Part shown: positions 1-9,218 of the stretch, piece by piece | Position numbering within the stretch: position 1 is the stretch's first letter | Layout of the letters: each line of letters begins with the position of its first letter | DNA from: Advenella sp. S44 | GTDB lineage: Bacteria; Pseudomonadota; Gammaproteobacteria; Burkholderiales; Burkholderiaceae_B | Reading direction: 5' to 3' | Length of the DNA: 64,000 bases | Assembly: GCF_002810445.1 (NCBI RefSeq) | Contig: NZ_NEXS01000009.1 | Span: forward strand, 496,001 to 560,000 | Notes under the pieces: generated by a model | What the model saw: the letters and a program-made list of their open reading frames with translations, nothing else | Told to the model about the DNA's origin: nothing | Databases searched by the model: none | Translations under genes and position numbers: made by a program

Positions 1-2
1 AT

Positions 3-46
3 GCCGTTTGGCATGTCACTTTGCGTGCATCGGCACGCCAAACGGC
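3..46. repeat. Inverted repeat with nested hairpin at left edge
   Basis: A perfect 10-bp inverted repeat (GCCGTTTGGC at 3-12, GCCAAACGGC at 37-46) encloses a second short one (GCGTGC ... GCACGC). On RNA this would form a bulged hairpin. There is no clear T-tract, so a terminator is not established. The rest of 1-152, downstream of hmuV, shows no gene. Confidence 0.45.
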
Positions 47-152
47 CCCTCCCACTGCTCGTTCTGCCAGGCGCATTGTGGAAAGAAAAAAGTGACCAGG
101 ACAGAACGCTAAGGTGTCATATTCATATGCGTTAGCGGGCGGCGTATAGCGA

Positions 153-968
153 TTATTCCCAGACGACCAGCAATTTGTCCTGTCGGAAAGGATGCGTCAT
201 GGTCCGGCTGTAAATACCATAAGTCGCATACAAGTTCTCGCGGGTCAGCACGCGGTCAGGCGCGTCGCAGGCCACCAGTTCCCCGTCCGCCAGCAATGCG
301 ATGCGATCACAATACTGGGCGGCCAGGTTGATATCATGGACGATCACCATCACACCCACTTTATCCTTGTGCGCCAGGTTAGAGACGATACGAAAAAACT
401 CGTGCTGGTGCTTCGGATCCAGCGCCGACGTGGGCTCGTCCATCAACAGATAACGGGTCTCTTGGTCATCACGCTTGGCCAGCAGTTGTACCAGTACCCT
501 GGCAAATTGCACGCGCTGCTTTTCGCCACCGGAAAGCGTCGTCCACGATCGATCCAGCAAATCCTGTACACCGGCCGTATCCGCCACCTGCTGCAGCAAT
601 GCGCTTGCTTGTGCGGGGTCCAGTTCCGGATACGGATACAGCCCCATCTGAATAATTTCTTCGATACCAAGGTCAAATGTCAGGCCGCTGCCCTGGGGCA
701 AGACTGCGCGCTGGCGCGCCTGTTCCCGGCTCGATTGCAATGTTGCGTCCCGGCCATTGATAAAAACTATGCCGCTGTCGTGCGTGCCGGCATCCTGGCT
801 TTCCTGCGCCAGAAGGGATAACAGGGTCGACTTACCGGCGCCATTGGCGCCAAGCAATGCAAGCACTTCGCCGCGTCTGATTTCAATAGAGATATTGCGC
901 AACACCTGGCGTCGTCCGCGAGTCGCACATAGGTCCGTACCGCGCATGCATTGTTCCATGGCGGTCAT
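153..968 (-). CDS. hmuV: Haem ABC transporter, ATP-binding protein HmuV
   Basis: This 271-aa ABC ATPase should power haem import through the HmuU permease at the inner membrane. It has a Walker A motif GANGAGKST (residues about 40-48), an LSGGEKQR signature, a Walker B/D-loop LLMDEPTSALD and an H-loop His in VIVHD, all intact. Length fits the HmuV/BhuV family (about 255-275 aa). The start at 968 forms an ATGA overlap with the stop of hmuU, implying translational coupling; an ATG nine bases later is possible. It is the last gene of the haem operon. The family assignment rests on both motif pattern and gene order (receptor-S-T-U-V). Confidence 0.93.
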   Translation of the reverse strand: MTAMEQCMRGTDLCATRGRRQVLRNISIEIRRGEVLALLGANGAGKSTLLSLLAQESQDAGTHDSGIVFINGRDATLQSSREQARQRAVLPQGSGLTFDLGIEEIIQMGLYPYPELDPAQASALLQQVADTAGVQDLLDRSWTTLSGGEKQRVQFARVLVQLLAKRDDQETRYLLMDEPTSALDPKHQHEFFRIVSNLAHKDKVGVMVIVHDINLAAQYCDRIALLADGELVACDAPDRVLTRENLYATYGIYSRTMTHPFRQDKLLVVWE

Positions 969-1975
969 CGCATATTCCTTTTTACCAGTAACCACAGAAA
1001 GAACGGCCCGCCAATCAGACTGGTCACCAGGCCAATAGGCAACTCTGCTGGAATAACCACGACCCGCGCCAGCCAATCGGCCAACACCAGGGCCAGGGCG
1101 CCCCCGGCCATCGAGGCCGATAGCAGATGCCGGTGGTTTGCACCCATGATCATACGCAGGCAATGTGGCACGACCAGTCCCACGAAGCCGATACCGCCGG
1201 TGACTGCGACCAGCGGTCCCACCAGAAGCGCAATGCCGACGATCAGCCGACGGCGCAGGTGCTTCATGGAGAACCCAAGATGCAATACTTCGCGCTCACC
1301 GAGCAGCAACGCATTGAGCGCACGCCATTCCCGGCACAACAACAAACAAATCAGTATCACCCACGGACCGAGCGCGCCGATCGTACGCCAGTTGGCAGAC
1401 GCCAGGCTGCCCATGCCCCAGAAAGTGAGATCGCGCAGTTGCGTATCGGTGGCAATATAAGTGAGCAAACCGATCAGGCTGCCGGAAATCGCATTGATGG
1501 CGATACCGGCCAGCAACAATCCGGCAACGCCGGCATAGCGCCGTCCCACCAGATACGCCATCCAGGTGCTCAGCAGGCTGCCAGCAAAAGCAGCAAAGGA
1601 TATGACCCAGAAGCCTGCTGCGGTGAGCACAATGGCCGAAACGGCACCCAGCGCCGCACCGGCAGATACCCCGATCAGACCTGGTTCGGCCAGCGGATTG
1701 CGAAACAGCGCCTGCATGACAACGCCCGAGAGCGCCAATGCCGCACCCGTGATAATGCCAAAAACAACGCGCGGCAATCGGATGTCCAGAAAAACCTGGC
1801 GCAGCAATTGCGTTTCATCGCCCTGCCCGCCCGTGAGCACCGGCCACCATTGATGGATCGGAATAACCACGGCGCCGCTCACGCTACCAAGAATCACTGC
1901 CCCAAGCAGTACCAGCAGCAGAATGACAAAGGATTTTCTGACCCTGCCCCCGCCCGGCGCAGCGTTAATTTGCAT
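965..1975 (-). CDS. hmuU: Haem ABC transporter permease HmuU (FecCD family)
   Basis: A 336-aa polytopic inner-membrane permease of the BtuC/FecCD family. It opens with a hydrophobic segment (about residues 15-38), followed by the family-typical region DIRLPRVVFGIITGAALA and about ten predicted membrane helices. The motif GxIxFVGLVVPH near residues 255-270 is the coupling region that contacts the ATPase in this family. Its start overlaps the end of hmuT by 11 bp and its stop overlaps hmuV, so T, U and V are probably translated together. It should form the channel passing haem from HmuT to the cytoplasm. Confidence 0.93.
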   Translation of the reverse strand: MQINAAPGGGRVRKSFVILLLVLLGAVILGSVSGAVVIPIHQWWPVLTGGQGDETQLLRQVFLDIRLPRVVFGIITGAALALSGVVMQALFRNPLAEPGLIGVSAGAALGAVSAIVLTAAGFWVISFAAFAGSLLSTWMAYLVGRRYAGVAGLLLAGIAINAISGSLIGLLTYIATDTQLRDLTFWGMGSLASANWRTIGALGPWVILICLLLCREWRALNALLLGEREVLHLGFSMKHLRRRLIVGIALLVGPLVAVTGGIGFVGLVVPHCLRMIMGANHRHLLSASMAGGALALVLADWLARVVVIPAELPIGLVTSLIGGPFFLWLLVKRNMR

Positions 1976-2810
1976 GACCGGCGGCAGCCTTCAATTGGGA
2001 AATCGCGACACTGACCCTGGGCCCCAGACCCAGCGCCAGCAAATCGTCCATGACGACAATGCGATTGTTTTTGACGGCGGGTGTAAAGGCAATGGCAGGG
2101 TCTGATTTGAATTTATCCATGCCGCCAGCCGCTTCAAGCGAGCCGCTGGTCACGATAATCATTTCCGGCTTCAGCGACAGCAGGCTTTCGGCCGATACAG
2201 GCTTGTAACCGCGTTGCGCTTTAAGCACATTGTCCAGACCGGCCATTTCCATGATCGCGCTGGCCGTGGTGTCGCCGCCGGCCATCAGCTTGGCGCCCGT
2301 GCGGTTAATGATCAGCACGGTACGCAGACTGTCACTGGTGCCAGCCTGCGCCTGCTTGACCTTGGCCTGGATATCGGTAGCGAGCAACTTGCCTTTTTCC
2401 GGAACGCCCAGTGCCTGGGCAATTTGTTCGATGCGTTCATACAGGGATTCGATCGTCGGTTTATCGGAGACGGTGATCACCTCTACCCCTACCGAGCGAA
2501 CTTTTTCCAGCGAAGCCGCCGGGCCGGCATTTTCAGATGCGATCACAAGATCCGGCTTTAGCGAGAGTACACCTTCGGCAGGCACCGCGCGATAATAGCC
2601 GACACGCGGCAATTTGGTTGCCGCCTCGGGATATAGACTGGACTGGTCGTCGGCGACCAGTTTGTCTTGCATGCCCAAGTCGTAAATGATTTCTGTCACC
2701 GTTCCGCCAAGAGAGACGATACGTTGGGCCTGCTGCGCGCTGGCGCCGCCACAGAAAAAACTGACGACAGCCAGCACGGCCAGGCAACGGGCGATGGCAA
2801 TTTTTTTCAT
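1965..2810 (-). CDS. hmuT: Periplasmic haem-binding protein HmuT
   Basis: A 281-aa substrate-binding protein of the ABC haem importer. The start at 2810 gives a clean Sec signal peptide (MKKIAIARC, hydrophobic core, then a small-residue cleavage region near GGASAQQ). The mature part begins with RIVSLGGTVTEIIYDLG, the usual opening of the BtuF/HmuT class III binding fold. A YYRAVPAEGVLSLKPDLVIAS stretch follows, and a second lobe contains SLKPEMIIVT. It lies 34 bp after hmuS and overlaps hmuU. It should carry haem from the outer-membrane receptor to HmuU. Confidence 0.93.
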   Translation of the reverse strand: MKKIAIARCLAVLAVVSFFCGGASAQQAQRIVSLGGTVTEIIYDLGMQDKLVADDQSSLYPEAATKLPRVGYYRAVPAEGVLSLKPDLVIASENAGPAASLEKVRSVGVEVITVSDKPTIESLYERIEQIAQALGVPEKGKLLATDIQAKVKQAQAGTSDSLRTVLIINRTGAKLMAGGDTTASAIMEMAGLDNVLKAQRGYKPVSAESLLSLKPEMIIVTSGSLEAAGGMDKFKSDPAIAFTPAVKNNRIVVMDDLLALGLGPRVSVAISQLKAAAGHAN

Positions 2811-2844
2811 CGATTCATTCCGTTTTGAAGATACGGCAGTGCCA

Positions 2845-3879
2845 TCACGCGGCCAACGGTTGCTTGCACAGCGACTCCAGCAGTTCACGCCACTGCCTGA
2901 TTTCAGGCACACCCGGCTTGCGGGCACCGAAGAACTGGACGATCTGCTCACCGTCTTGTGTAAACCCCTCCAGCGAGGTCACCCAGCCATCTTCTGTCGG
3001 CTTGTTCACAATCCATGTGCTGTGAATGGCCGTCGTATTCAGATGCAGGTTGAATTTTGGATCCAGGATATTGAACCAGGGACCGGTACGCATGAGCTTT
3101 TTTATCGGGCCCGAGTGAATCTGGATAATACCTTTGTTGCCGACAAAGCACATGATAGCCAGGTCGGTTTGCGCCGCTTTATTCAACATGACTTCGATCG
3201 CCTCGTTGTCTACGCGTTGCGCCAGGTCCTGCCCGGCATTTTCCAGCACCTGCAAACGTGGCAGATTCCATTTTTTCAGCAGTCCGGCAAAATCGTGGGT
3301 ATCTGTCATGGCCAGCCAATCTTTGCGCAACGATTCTGGCACTTCGCTGGCATAGGTTTTAGGCTCGGCCGGCGTGTTGTCAACCGGGGCCGGTTCCTGA
3401 GCGACGGCTCGGAATTTTTCTATCAGCGCATCATATGCTGCCATATCCGATTTATCGGTGCAATACACCTTGTGCAGCGCCATGCCTGCTTTATCGAAAA
3501 ACTGGACGCTTTTGCGACCGTTTTGCGTCACGGCCCAGGTATATTTCCAGCTCGAGAAAAATACGCGCAGGTCAATATCGGCACCCAGTACCAGGCCGAC
3601 AGGACCATTGCCTACCTTGACCGATTCATAACGGCCATGGCGTTCGTGGACACACCATTCGTTGCGTGTCAGCAGCATGACTTCGCCCAGCGTTTGCAGT
3701 TCCTTGAAAATGGTCTGGGGCGTGCCTTCGAGCAGGATGGCTTCAATATCGCCACACTGCGCCGCAACCAGTTCCATTTCACTCACGCCCAGCTGTTGTG
3801 CGGCATTGCGTATGCGCATCTTGGGCTCATCCTGCAATAAGGCATCGTAACGGGCTTTCAAATCATTGCTCTGTATCAT
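2845..3879 (-). CDS. hmuS: Haem-handling/degrading protein HmuS
   Basis: A 344-aa cytoplasmic protein of the HemS/HmuS family, which binds incoming haem and in some species opens the ring. Family length is about 345 aa and the two-fold internal repeat is visible: NEWCVHERHGRYE in the first half and a matching segment around FVGNKGIIQIHSGP in the second, ending in EGFTQDGEQIVQFFG. The start at 3879 was chosen because it is preceded by a purine-rich AGAGAGA and matches the family N-terminus; the open frame extends further upstream without support. It sits between the receptor and hmuT in the classic RSTUV order. Confidence 0.92.
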   Translation of the reverse strand: MIQSNDLKARYDALLQDEPKMRIRNAAQQLGVSEMELVAAQCGDIEAILLEGTPQTIFKELQTLGEVMLLTRNEWCVHERHGRYESVKVGNGPVGLVLGADIDLRVFFSSWKYTWAVTQNGRKSVQFFDKAGMALHKVYCTDKSDMAAYDALIEKFRAVAQEPAPVDNTPAEPKTYASEVPESLRKDWLAMTDTHDFAGLLKKWNLPRLQVLENAGQDLAQRVDNEAIEVMLNKAAQTDLAIMCFVGNKGIIQIHSGPIKKLMRTGPWFNILDPKFNLHLNTTAIHSTWIVNKPTEDGWVTSLEGFTQDGEQIVQFFGARKPGVPEIRQWRELLESLCKQPLAA

Positions 3880-3959
3880 GAATCTCTCTCTTATAATAGC
3901 TAAACGGTTTTGACCGGGCGATCTTGCGACGGCCCGGCCAGTCTTTAAATTATGGTCGG

Positions 3960-6287
3960 TCAATACTGATAGCTGACTGACACTCGTACATAACGGCCGG
4001 CTTCCGAATAATAGTCTACCGGACGAGGGATAGCGTTAGGACCTGCAGTGGGCACGCTAAGCGCATTCCAATACTTCTTGTCGAACAGATTGACCACGCT
4101 GAGCTGGAACTTGACGCCTTTTAAGCTGGCTGGGGCCCACCAGCCGTGTACATCAAGCGTACCATAACCGGGCGCCCGAAAATCAGCATTCGGGGCCTCT
4201 TCGGTGGCCTCGCGATACTCCACTTTATCGCGCTTGTTTGCCAGTGTCCATACGGTTTCGGCCCCCCACTGCTGCGTCTTATAGCCCAGCGCCAGCGTGC
4301 CTTTGAGCGGAGCCACCGAGTTCAGATGCTGGCCCGTTTCCAGATCCTTGCCTACTGTCCATGCAACAGTAGCACGGGTATACAGATTCTCGTTGATGTT
4401 CCAGTAACCCAAGGCTTCGGCACCATAGATACGGACGCGATCACGATTGGCATAGGTGAAGACACCATTGGGATACAGACCCTGCTGCATCAGGGCATAG
4501 AACGGAGAATCGGGACCGACGGGAACATCGTTCTCAATGAAATCCTTGTAGCGTGTCTCAAAGATATTCAAAGAACCGCCGACAACCTGCCCCCTGGCCT
4601 GAAAGCCCAGCTCCCAGCCGCGGCTGCGCTCAGGCTTCAAATTGGGATCGCCCTTGCGCATGTAGTTGGCCGGCGACCCATACTGCAGGAAGAGTTCTGG
4701 CGCAGTTGGCGCCCGATAGCCATATCCGTAGCGGGCGGTGAAACGATACACATCTGAAGCGTTCCAGGCAAACTCAAGCGATGGAGAAACCTGATTACCG
4801 CTGCGATTTAGCAGTTCACTTTCATAGCCGTTCTCGTTAGATGCAAAACTGCCACCGGTCCTGGGTTTGCGCGACCACCCGTCGTAACGGAGTGCCGGCG
4901 TCAGTTCAAACTGGCCGTCATTCCATATAAAGCCGTGGCTGGCGAACAAGGACCAGTCGCGACTGTTCACTTTGGGCGTATCTCCCTGGTTGGAATGCAG
5001 GAAGTCGCAGGTGCGCGGGCCGAAAGGCGCAGCCAGGCCCGGTGGGATTTCCGGGCAGTTGTCAAATCCTGCTGAATATTGCTCATAAGTATCGTTTGCA
5101 AAGGTGCCGGCTACGGTCCAGTGGCCTCGCAATGCAGCATCTCCCCAATAACCGCCCGCGCTCAGATTGGCGCCCCAGCCTTTTTGCTCGATACTGTTAT
5201 TGCGCTCGTAGGGCCCGTAGGGATATCCGTATCGATATGGATTTCCCGGTATTATTTCAGAACGCGGATCAAACACTTTATTGCGGATGGCATTCTGATT
5301 CTGCTCCAGCCGGGTCTTGCTCCAGTACAACTGGACGCCGGCCTCATCCAGCGCCGAATAAGCCTGCGTTGCCTTGTAGTTGTAATCTGCCCAGATTCGA
5401 TCGCGCTTCATCCTCTCGGTGAGGTCATTATTGCCGATTGCAAAGGTACTTGTATTCTGGTCATGCATCTGCTCAATATCGCGATCCAGCCTGAAGGAGC
5501 TTGCCCCCAGACCAAGCGTGTGGCCAGGCGCCAGTTCGTGCTCAAGCCGCAGGCCCACATTTTTGCTGGTGTAATCGGCCGGATTCATCTTGGTGCGCGT
5601 GCGGCCGTAACCGCCGATATCTCCACCGTTTTTTCTTTCGCTGCCGGTACTGATGCCGTATTGAATCAGCATTTTGGTGGAAGCGCCCAGCCGAGCCGCG
5701 AAGGCCATATCGCCGCCAACACTGTTATCGAGCCCGTCGTGCGTGCCCTTGACCAACAAACCGATGTCCTTGCCGTCGGTCAATAGATCGTCCGGACGCA
5801 GGCCACGCAGAATCACGGTGCCGGTCAGACCGGAGGAATCGCCTGCGCCAGCGCCACGCACTACATCGACAGAGGAAAGCGTGTTGAAGTTAAAGGTCTC
5901 CAGACCGCCCTTGACATCGCGGCTGCCGTCATCCAGCCAGGGTAGCGGGATGCCGTCTTCCTGGATGCGGACCCGATTACCATCCAGACCACGCATATTG
6001 ACGCTGCTATTGCTTCGGTTGAAATCCAGACCGGGAACCAGCCGTCCGAGATCGGTCCAGTTCTGAATTTGTTTATCCGCAATTTCGGCTGCTGTGGTGG
6101 TAGTTTCCCAGCTCGCGGCCGCAGGCTCGGCGTGGGCATGTACCTCGCCCAATCGTGGAACGGACCCGGTTGATGAGACGCTGGGGTTTGTGCTGTCGGT
6201 GGCGGTCTGTCCCTGGGCGACACCCACGCCGCAAAGCAAGGATGCGAGCAGTGTCAGGCGGAAGTGTGAGATATAGACGTGTTTCAT
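3960..6287 (-). CDS. bhuR: TonB-dependent haem outer-membrane receptor (BhuR/HmuR type)
   Basis: A 775-aa outer-membrane receptor with a signal peptide (residues about 1-26), a plug domain that includes LGRLVPGLDFNRS and the NMRGLDGNRVRIQEDGIPLP motif, and a long beta-barrel. It ends in the terminal aromatic pattern VRVSVSYQY, as barrel proteins do. Location at the head of hmuSTUV indicates haem as ligand, as for BhuR of Bordetella. The symbol is by analogy. Unlike the Bordetella system, no ECF sigma/anti-sigma pair (hurI/hurR) lies upstream in this window; the next gene upstream is an RraA-like gene. A promoter and Fur-box-like site lie about 115-145 bp upstream of the start. Confidence 0.9.
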   Translation of the reverse strand: MKHVYISHFRLTLLASLLCGVGVAQGQTATDSTNPSVSSTGSVPRLGEVHAHAEPAAASWETTTTAAEIADKQIQNWTDLGRLVPGLDFNRSNSSVNMRGLDGNRVRIQEDGIPLPWLDDGSRDVKGGLETFNFNTLSSVDVVRGAGAGDSSGLTGTVILRGLRPDDLLTDGKDIGLLVKGTHDGLDNSVGGDMAFAARLGASTKMLIQYGISTGSERKNGGDIGGYGRTRTKMNPADYTSKNVGLRLEHELAPGHTLGLGASSFRLDRDIEQMHDQNTSTFAIGNNDLTERMKRDRIWADYNYKATQAYSALDEAGVQLYWSKTRLEQNQNAIRNKVFDPRSEIIPGNPYRYGYPYGPYERNNSIEQKGWGANLSAGGYWGDAALRGHWTVAGTFANDTYEQYSAGFDNCPEIPPGLAAPFGPRTCDFLHSNQGDTPKVNSRDWSLFASHGFIWNDGQFELTPALRYDGWSRKPRTGGSFASNENGYESELLNRSGNQVSPSLEFAWNASDVYRFTARYGYGYRAPTAPELFLQYGSPANYMRKGDPNLKPERSRGWELGFQARGQVVGGSLNIFETRYKDFIENDVPVGPDSPFYALMQQGLYPNGVFTYANRDRVRIYGAEALGYWNINENLYTRATVAWTVGKDLETGQHLNSVAPLKGTLALGYKTQQWGAETVWTLANKRDKVEYREATEEAPNADFRAPGYGTLDVHGWWAPASLKGVKFQLSVVNLFDKKYWNALSVPTAGPNAIPRPVDYYSEAGRYVRVSVSYQY

Positions 6288-6401
6288 AGTTGCAGAAAAA
6301 ATTTAGGGGACTTCGCATAGCCGGATACCAGCGCGAGGCCATCTTCCGTTTGAACAAAAAACGGGCAAACGGGAGATACATGTTGAAATAACTGAAAACG
6401 A

Positions 6402-6430
6402 AGAATACTATGAATGAGAGTAATTATCAA
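6402..6430 (-). promoter_or_regulatory. Predicted promoter of the haem operon
   Basis: On the minus strand a -35 TTGATA (6430-6425) and a -10 TATTCT (6407-6402) are separated by exactly 17 bp, about 115 bp upstream of the receptor start. A Fur-box-like site covers the -35 element. Confidence 0.55.
6415..6429 (-). promoter_or_regulatory. Candidate Fur box
   Basis: The minus strand reads TGATAATTACTCTCA, which fits the 7-1-7 Fur consensus TGATAATnATTATCA with a perfect first half and two mismatches in the second. It overlaps the -35 of the predicted haem-operon promoter, the expected place for iron repression. Confidence 0.55.
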
Positions 6431-6540
6431 TCACATTAGCATTCATTGACGACAAACGCGCGATTGGGCCCACAGCGGCTGAGGTGTTCATTGAGAATGG
6501 TAAGGACGGCTGGGAATGGGCTGGGAATAGGCCGGAGGCT

Positions 6541-6560
6541 GCCCGTGTTGGAACACGGGC
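6541..6560. repeat. Perfect 9-bp inverted repeat after the rraA-like gene
   Basis: GCCCGTGTT-GG-AACACGGGC forms a perfect 9-bp stem, about 20 bp beyond the rraA-like stop codon (minus strand). It may be a transcript-end hairpin, but no T-tract follows on the minus strand, so it is not called a terminator. Confidence 0.45.
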
Positions 6561-6581
6561 TTCGGATCAAGAACGAATCTT

Positions 6582-7079
6582 TTAAAGCGAAACGGGTTCG
6601 GCAGAAACAACAATGCCATCGGCATCGCTATAAAGATACTGGCCCGGCACAAACGTCATGTTGCCGAAGGTAACCGGTACGTCAATCAGGCCAAGGCTGT
6701 TTTTACCGCTCTTGCGCGGGTTGGTGCCCAGGGCCTTCACGCAAAAATCCATGGCGTCAATCTGTTCGCTGTCGCGGATCGCACCATACACGATTACACC
6801 AGACCAGCCGTTATCCAGCGCCAGTTTGGCGATCATATCGCCCACCACGGCGCAATGCAGAGAGGCGGCCGCGTCCACGACCAGCACATCCCCCTTTCCT
6901 GGCTCGGATAACACCTGACGGATAAAAGTATTGTCTTCGAAGACTTTTACCGTGCGGATTTTGCCTGCCATGGCGCGGCGGCGCCCAAACGATCTGAACT
7001 GGGTATCGCATGACGGCAGCGACGGATACTGATCCATGATATCGCAGGTGATCAGCGCGGCAAGGGGTGATACAGACAT
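6582..7079 (-). CDS. rraA: RraA family protein (RNase E regulator / HMG-CHA aldolase-like)
   Basis: A 165-aa member of the RraA fold, containing FGRRRAMAGKIRTVKVFEDN, then GDVLVVDAAASLHCAVVGD and GWSGVIVYGAIRD, the family core. Length and the FEDN segment resemble E. coli RraA, which inhibits RNase E. The same fold also includes 4-hydroxy-4-methyl-2-oxoglutarate aldolases, which use the GD and RD residues seen here, so the true activity is unresolved. The start at 7079 has a good ribosome binding site (GGGAG, six bases upstream). It is transcribed alone, with 149 bp to the next gene upstream. Confidence 0.85.
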   Translation of the reverse strand: MSVSPLAALITCDIMDQYPSLPSCDTQFRSFGRRRAMAGKIRTVKVFEDNTFIRQVLSEPGKGDVLVVDAAASLHCAVVGDMIAKLALDNGWSGVIVYGAIRDSEQIDAMDFCVKALGTNPRKSGKNSLGLIDVPVTFGNMTFVPGQYLYSDADGIVVSAEPVSL

Positions 7080-7228
7080 GGCAAACTCCCGTGGAGGTGA
7101 TGGAAATAGCCATTGTTATACCAGATCGGCACGACAAAAAACATCGGTTTTCATAGCATGTCCGCTTTTACGCCCTGGCTGCTGTCCAGTGCTGGCCAGG
7201 GCCGCAGTCCCAGCGCTGCTACGCTCGC

Positions 7229-8743
7229 CTAATGGCCTGAATAAAGCGTCTCGGTCCCGACAGGGACAGCGGGCGTCGCTGAGCCTGCTGGCCCGCCCTG
7301 CCGCGCCCGCGTTGGCCTAGCAGACTGCCATGCCGGATCGGTAGCCACGGACGCAGTTGTGGAAACGGACTTGAGCGCCGGCCCGGCGCCCAGCTCTTGC
7401 AGCAGTGCCTGATATTGCGGATTTTGTCGCAACGTTTGTCTGCCAGCCTCGATAAGCGCGTCCACACTCTTGCGGTTAACGGTAAACAGTGTGGGAATGC
7501 GCAGCAGATCCCGACGCGGCACCACCAGCCCCGAAGGGGCATCGCGCAGGCTGACCGGCACAACGTGCAACTGCGCATCGGGCGTCAGCAGCGCCTGTAA
7601 CCGGGGATTGAGCGATTTTTTTAACGATGCCCACTGCGTGCCAGCGTCTTCCACCATTTGCATGGTCTGCTTAGTCACACGACCGGACGTGCTGAACATG
7701 ATCGTGTCAAAGACATCGAACAGCGTGGGCACACTTGCGCTTTTATCAATATTCACACTGGGATCGCGTTCGGCATTGACCACCATAAACACCACTTTTT
7801 TAACCGTACCCTGGCCAATGCGACCACGACGTAATTGGCCGACCCCGAGCGTGACGCGATCCATGAGCCCGCGCACGCCCAGATTGTCCGACAGCCCGCC
7901 GTCCACTAAATGAATATAGGGCCGCTGGCTGCTATCGAGGTAACTCAAAACGTCTTCCCGGTACGCGCGCACTCGGTAATCGCCCTGCAGCCGCGCGACC
8001 TCAGCACGTTTGTTCAACGCGTAGTCGCATTGTCCGGCATAATTTTTCAGGGTCAATGGCGACAGCACCATCGGCACGGCAGCCGACGAGGCCACAGCAA
8101 ACGAGAGCGGTACCTTGCGGATATCGGTGCACATGGTCGCCAACTGGTCGGGAGAAAATTCAAAACTTGTGCCCTGGGATAAATCGGTCGCCAGTACTAT
8201 GAGGTCTGCATGCGGATGGCGGTACAGGTCTTCATAGGTTTTGCCGTCATACAGTGCATCCAGCTTCTGCGCCAGCACATGGCCACGGCCAAGCGTGGGC
8301 GAGACCGCTGCGGCAAAATTCTGCGGACTCAAAATGGCAGACACCAGGCTCTGCTGGAAGTCCTTGTACAGATAATCCTGCTTGAAAGCGGGGAAGGTTT
8401 TGCTGCCATTGAGTGCGTAATAGGCGGCAATAATACTGCCGCCTGAAACGCCGCGCACCACGTCCACCTGGCTTAGTAAGGTTTGGGTCTGCCCGTTCCA
8501 CCGGATTTGCGTATCGGCCAGCTCCTTGAGTACACCATATCCGAATGCCGCGGCCCGCGCACCGCCGCCGGAAATACTAAGCACAAAGACAAAAGACGGA
8601 TCGGTCCGTTCATTGAGCCGTCCGCTATCGACGCCGGTATCGATCGTGCCTGGTGGCAGCGGCGGATTTTGCCACGGCGCCAGGGACGAACATGCCGCAA
8701 GCAACGACAGCAGAAAAATGATGAACAGTGTGTGAATCCGCAT
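7229..8743 (-). CDS. Patatin-like phospholipase, lipoprotein
   Basis: A 504-aa predicted lipoprotein hydrolase. The N-terminus is a lipoprotein signal with lipobox LAAC (Cys18). The patatin fold is marked by the oxyanion-hole motif SISGGGARAAAFGYG (about 57-70), the nucleophile elbow GVSGGS (Ser100) and the catalytic DGG motif VDGGLSDN (Asp281), so the Ser-Asp dyad is complete. It would hydrolyse acyl esters at the cell envelope; substrate unknown. The YnfA-like gene lies just upstream with a 6-bp gap, suggesting co-transcription. The C-terminal 60 residues are low-complexity (Ala/Thr/Gly/Arg) and carry no recognisable domain. Confidence 0.87.
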   Translation of the reverse strand: MRIHTLFIIFLLSLLAACSSLAPWQNPPLPPGTIDTGVDSGRLNERTDPSFVFVLSISGGGARAAAFGYGVLKELADTQIRWNGQTQTLLSQVDVVRGVSGGSIIAAYYALNGSKTFPAFKQDYLYKDFQQSLVSAILSPQNFAAAVSPTLGRGHVLAQKLDALYDGKTYEDLYRHPHADLIVLATDLSQGTSFEFSPDQLATMCTDIRKVPLSFAVASSAAVPMVLSPLTLKNYAGQCDYALNKRAEVARLQGDYRVRAYREDVLSYLDSSQRPYIHLVDGGLSDNLGVRGLMDRVTLGVGQLRRGRIGQGTVKKVVFMVVNAERDPSVNIDKSASVPTLFDVFDTIMFSTSGRVTKQTMQMVEDAGTQWASLKKSLNPRLQALLTPDAQLHVVPVSLRDAPSGLVVPRRDLLRIPTLFTVNRKSVDALIEAGRQTLRQNPQYQALLQELGAGPALKSVSTTASVATDPAWQSARPTRARQGGPAGSATPAVPVGTETLYSGH

Positions 8744-8749
8744 GGCGAT

Positions 8750-9082
8750 CTACTTATGTGTGATTGTCCAACCCGACACCATCATGCCCATTCCGACAAG
8801 CGCCAGCAGCAGCCCGGCCCATTCGAGTCCCGATAGCGAACTGCGATCCACCAGATTTAACCACAGCACGGACACCACAACATAAACTGCACCATAAGCC
8901 GCATAAACACGACCGGTAGCCACCGGATGCAGGGTCAGCAGCCAAGCAAACAAGACAAGGGTTACCAGGGACGCGGCCAGCACCCACCAGCTACCGTCAC
9001 GCCGCAGCCAGAAATAGAACAGGTAGCAACCGCCGATTTCTGCAATCGCGGTAAGCGTAAAGAGAAAGAAAACCCGCAGCAC
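8750..9082 (-). CDS. YnfA/UPF0060 family small membrane protein
   Basis: A 110-aa protein with four predicted membrane segments, GGCYLFYFWLR near the start and RVYAAYGAVYVVVSVLWL in the third segment, both typical of UPF0060 (YnfA). The family resembles small multidrug resistance transporters in size and topology, but function is not firmly known. It starts with GTG at 9082 behind AGGGG, six bases upstream. It is followed after 6 bp by the patatin-like gene. Confidence 0.88.
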   Translation of the reverse strand: MLRVFFLFTLTAIAEIGGCYLFYFWLRRDGSWWVLAASLVTLVLFAWLLTLHPVATGRVYAAYGAVYVVVSVLWLNLVDRSSLSGLEWAGLLLALVGMGMMVSGWTITHK

Positions 9083-9218
9083 AGCGCGCCCCTGATGAAA
9101 TGGAAACTGTGCTGATCATACCGCGTATTGTACTGTTGCGTCTAAGCCATGGCGTGGCTGCTGGATAAGCGCCTGGCAGCCAGGCATAACGCAAAAGACA
9201 CAGGCTGGCGCGGCTACC

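Noticed and set aside
2686-3840. 384-codon plus-strand frame across hmuS/hmuT
   Set aside because: Covers two well-supported minus-strand haem genes and has no protein-family features.
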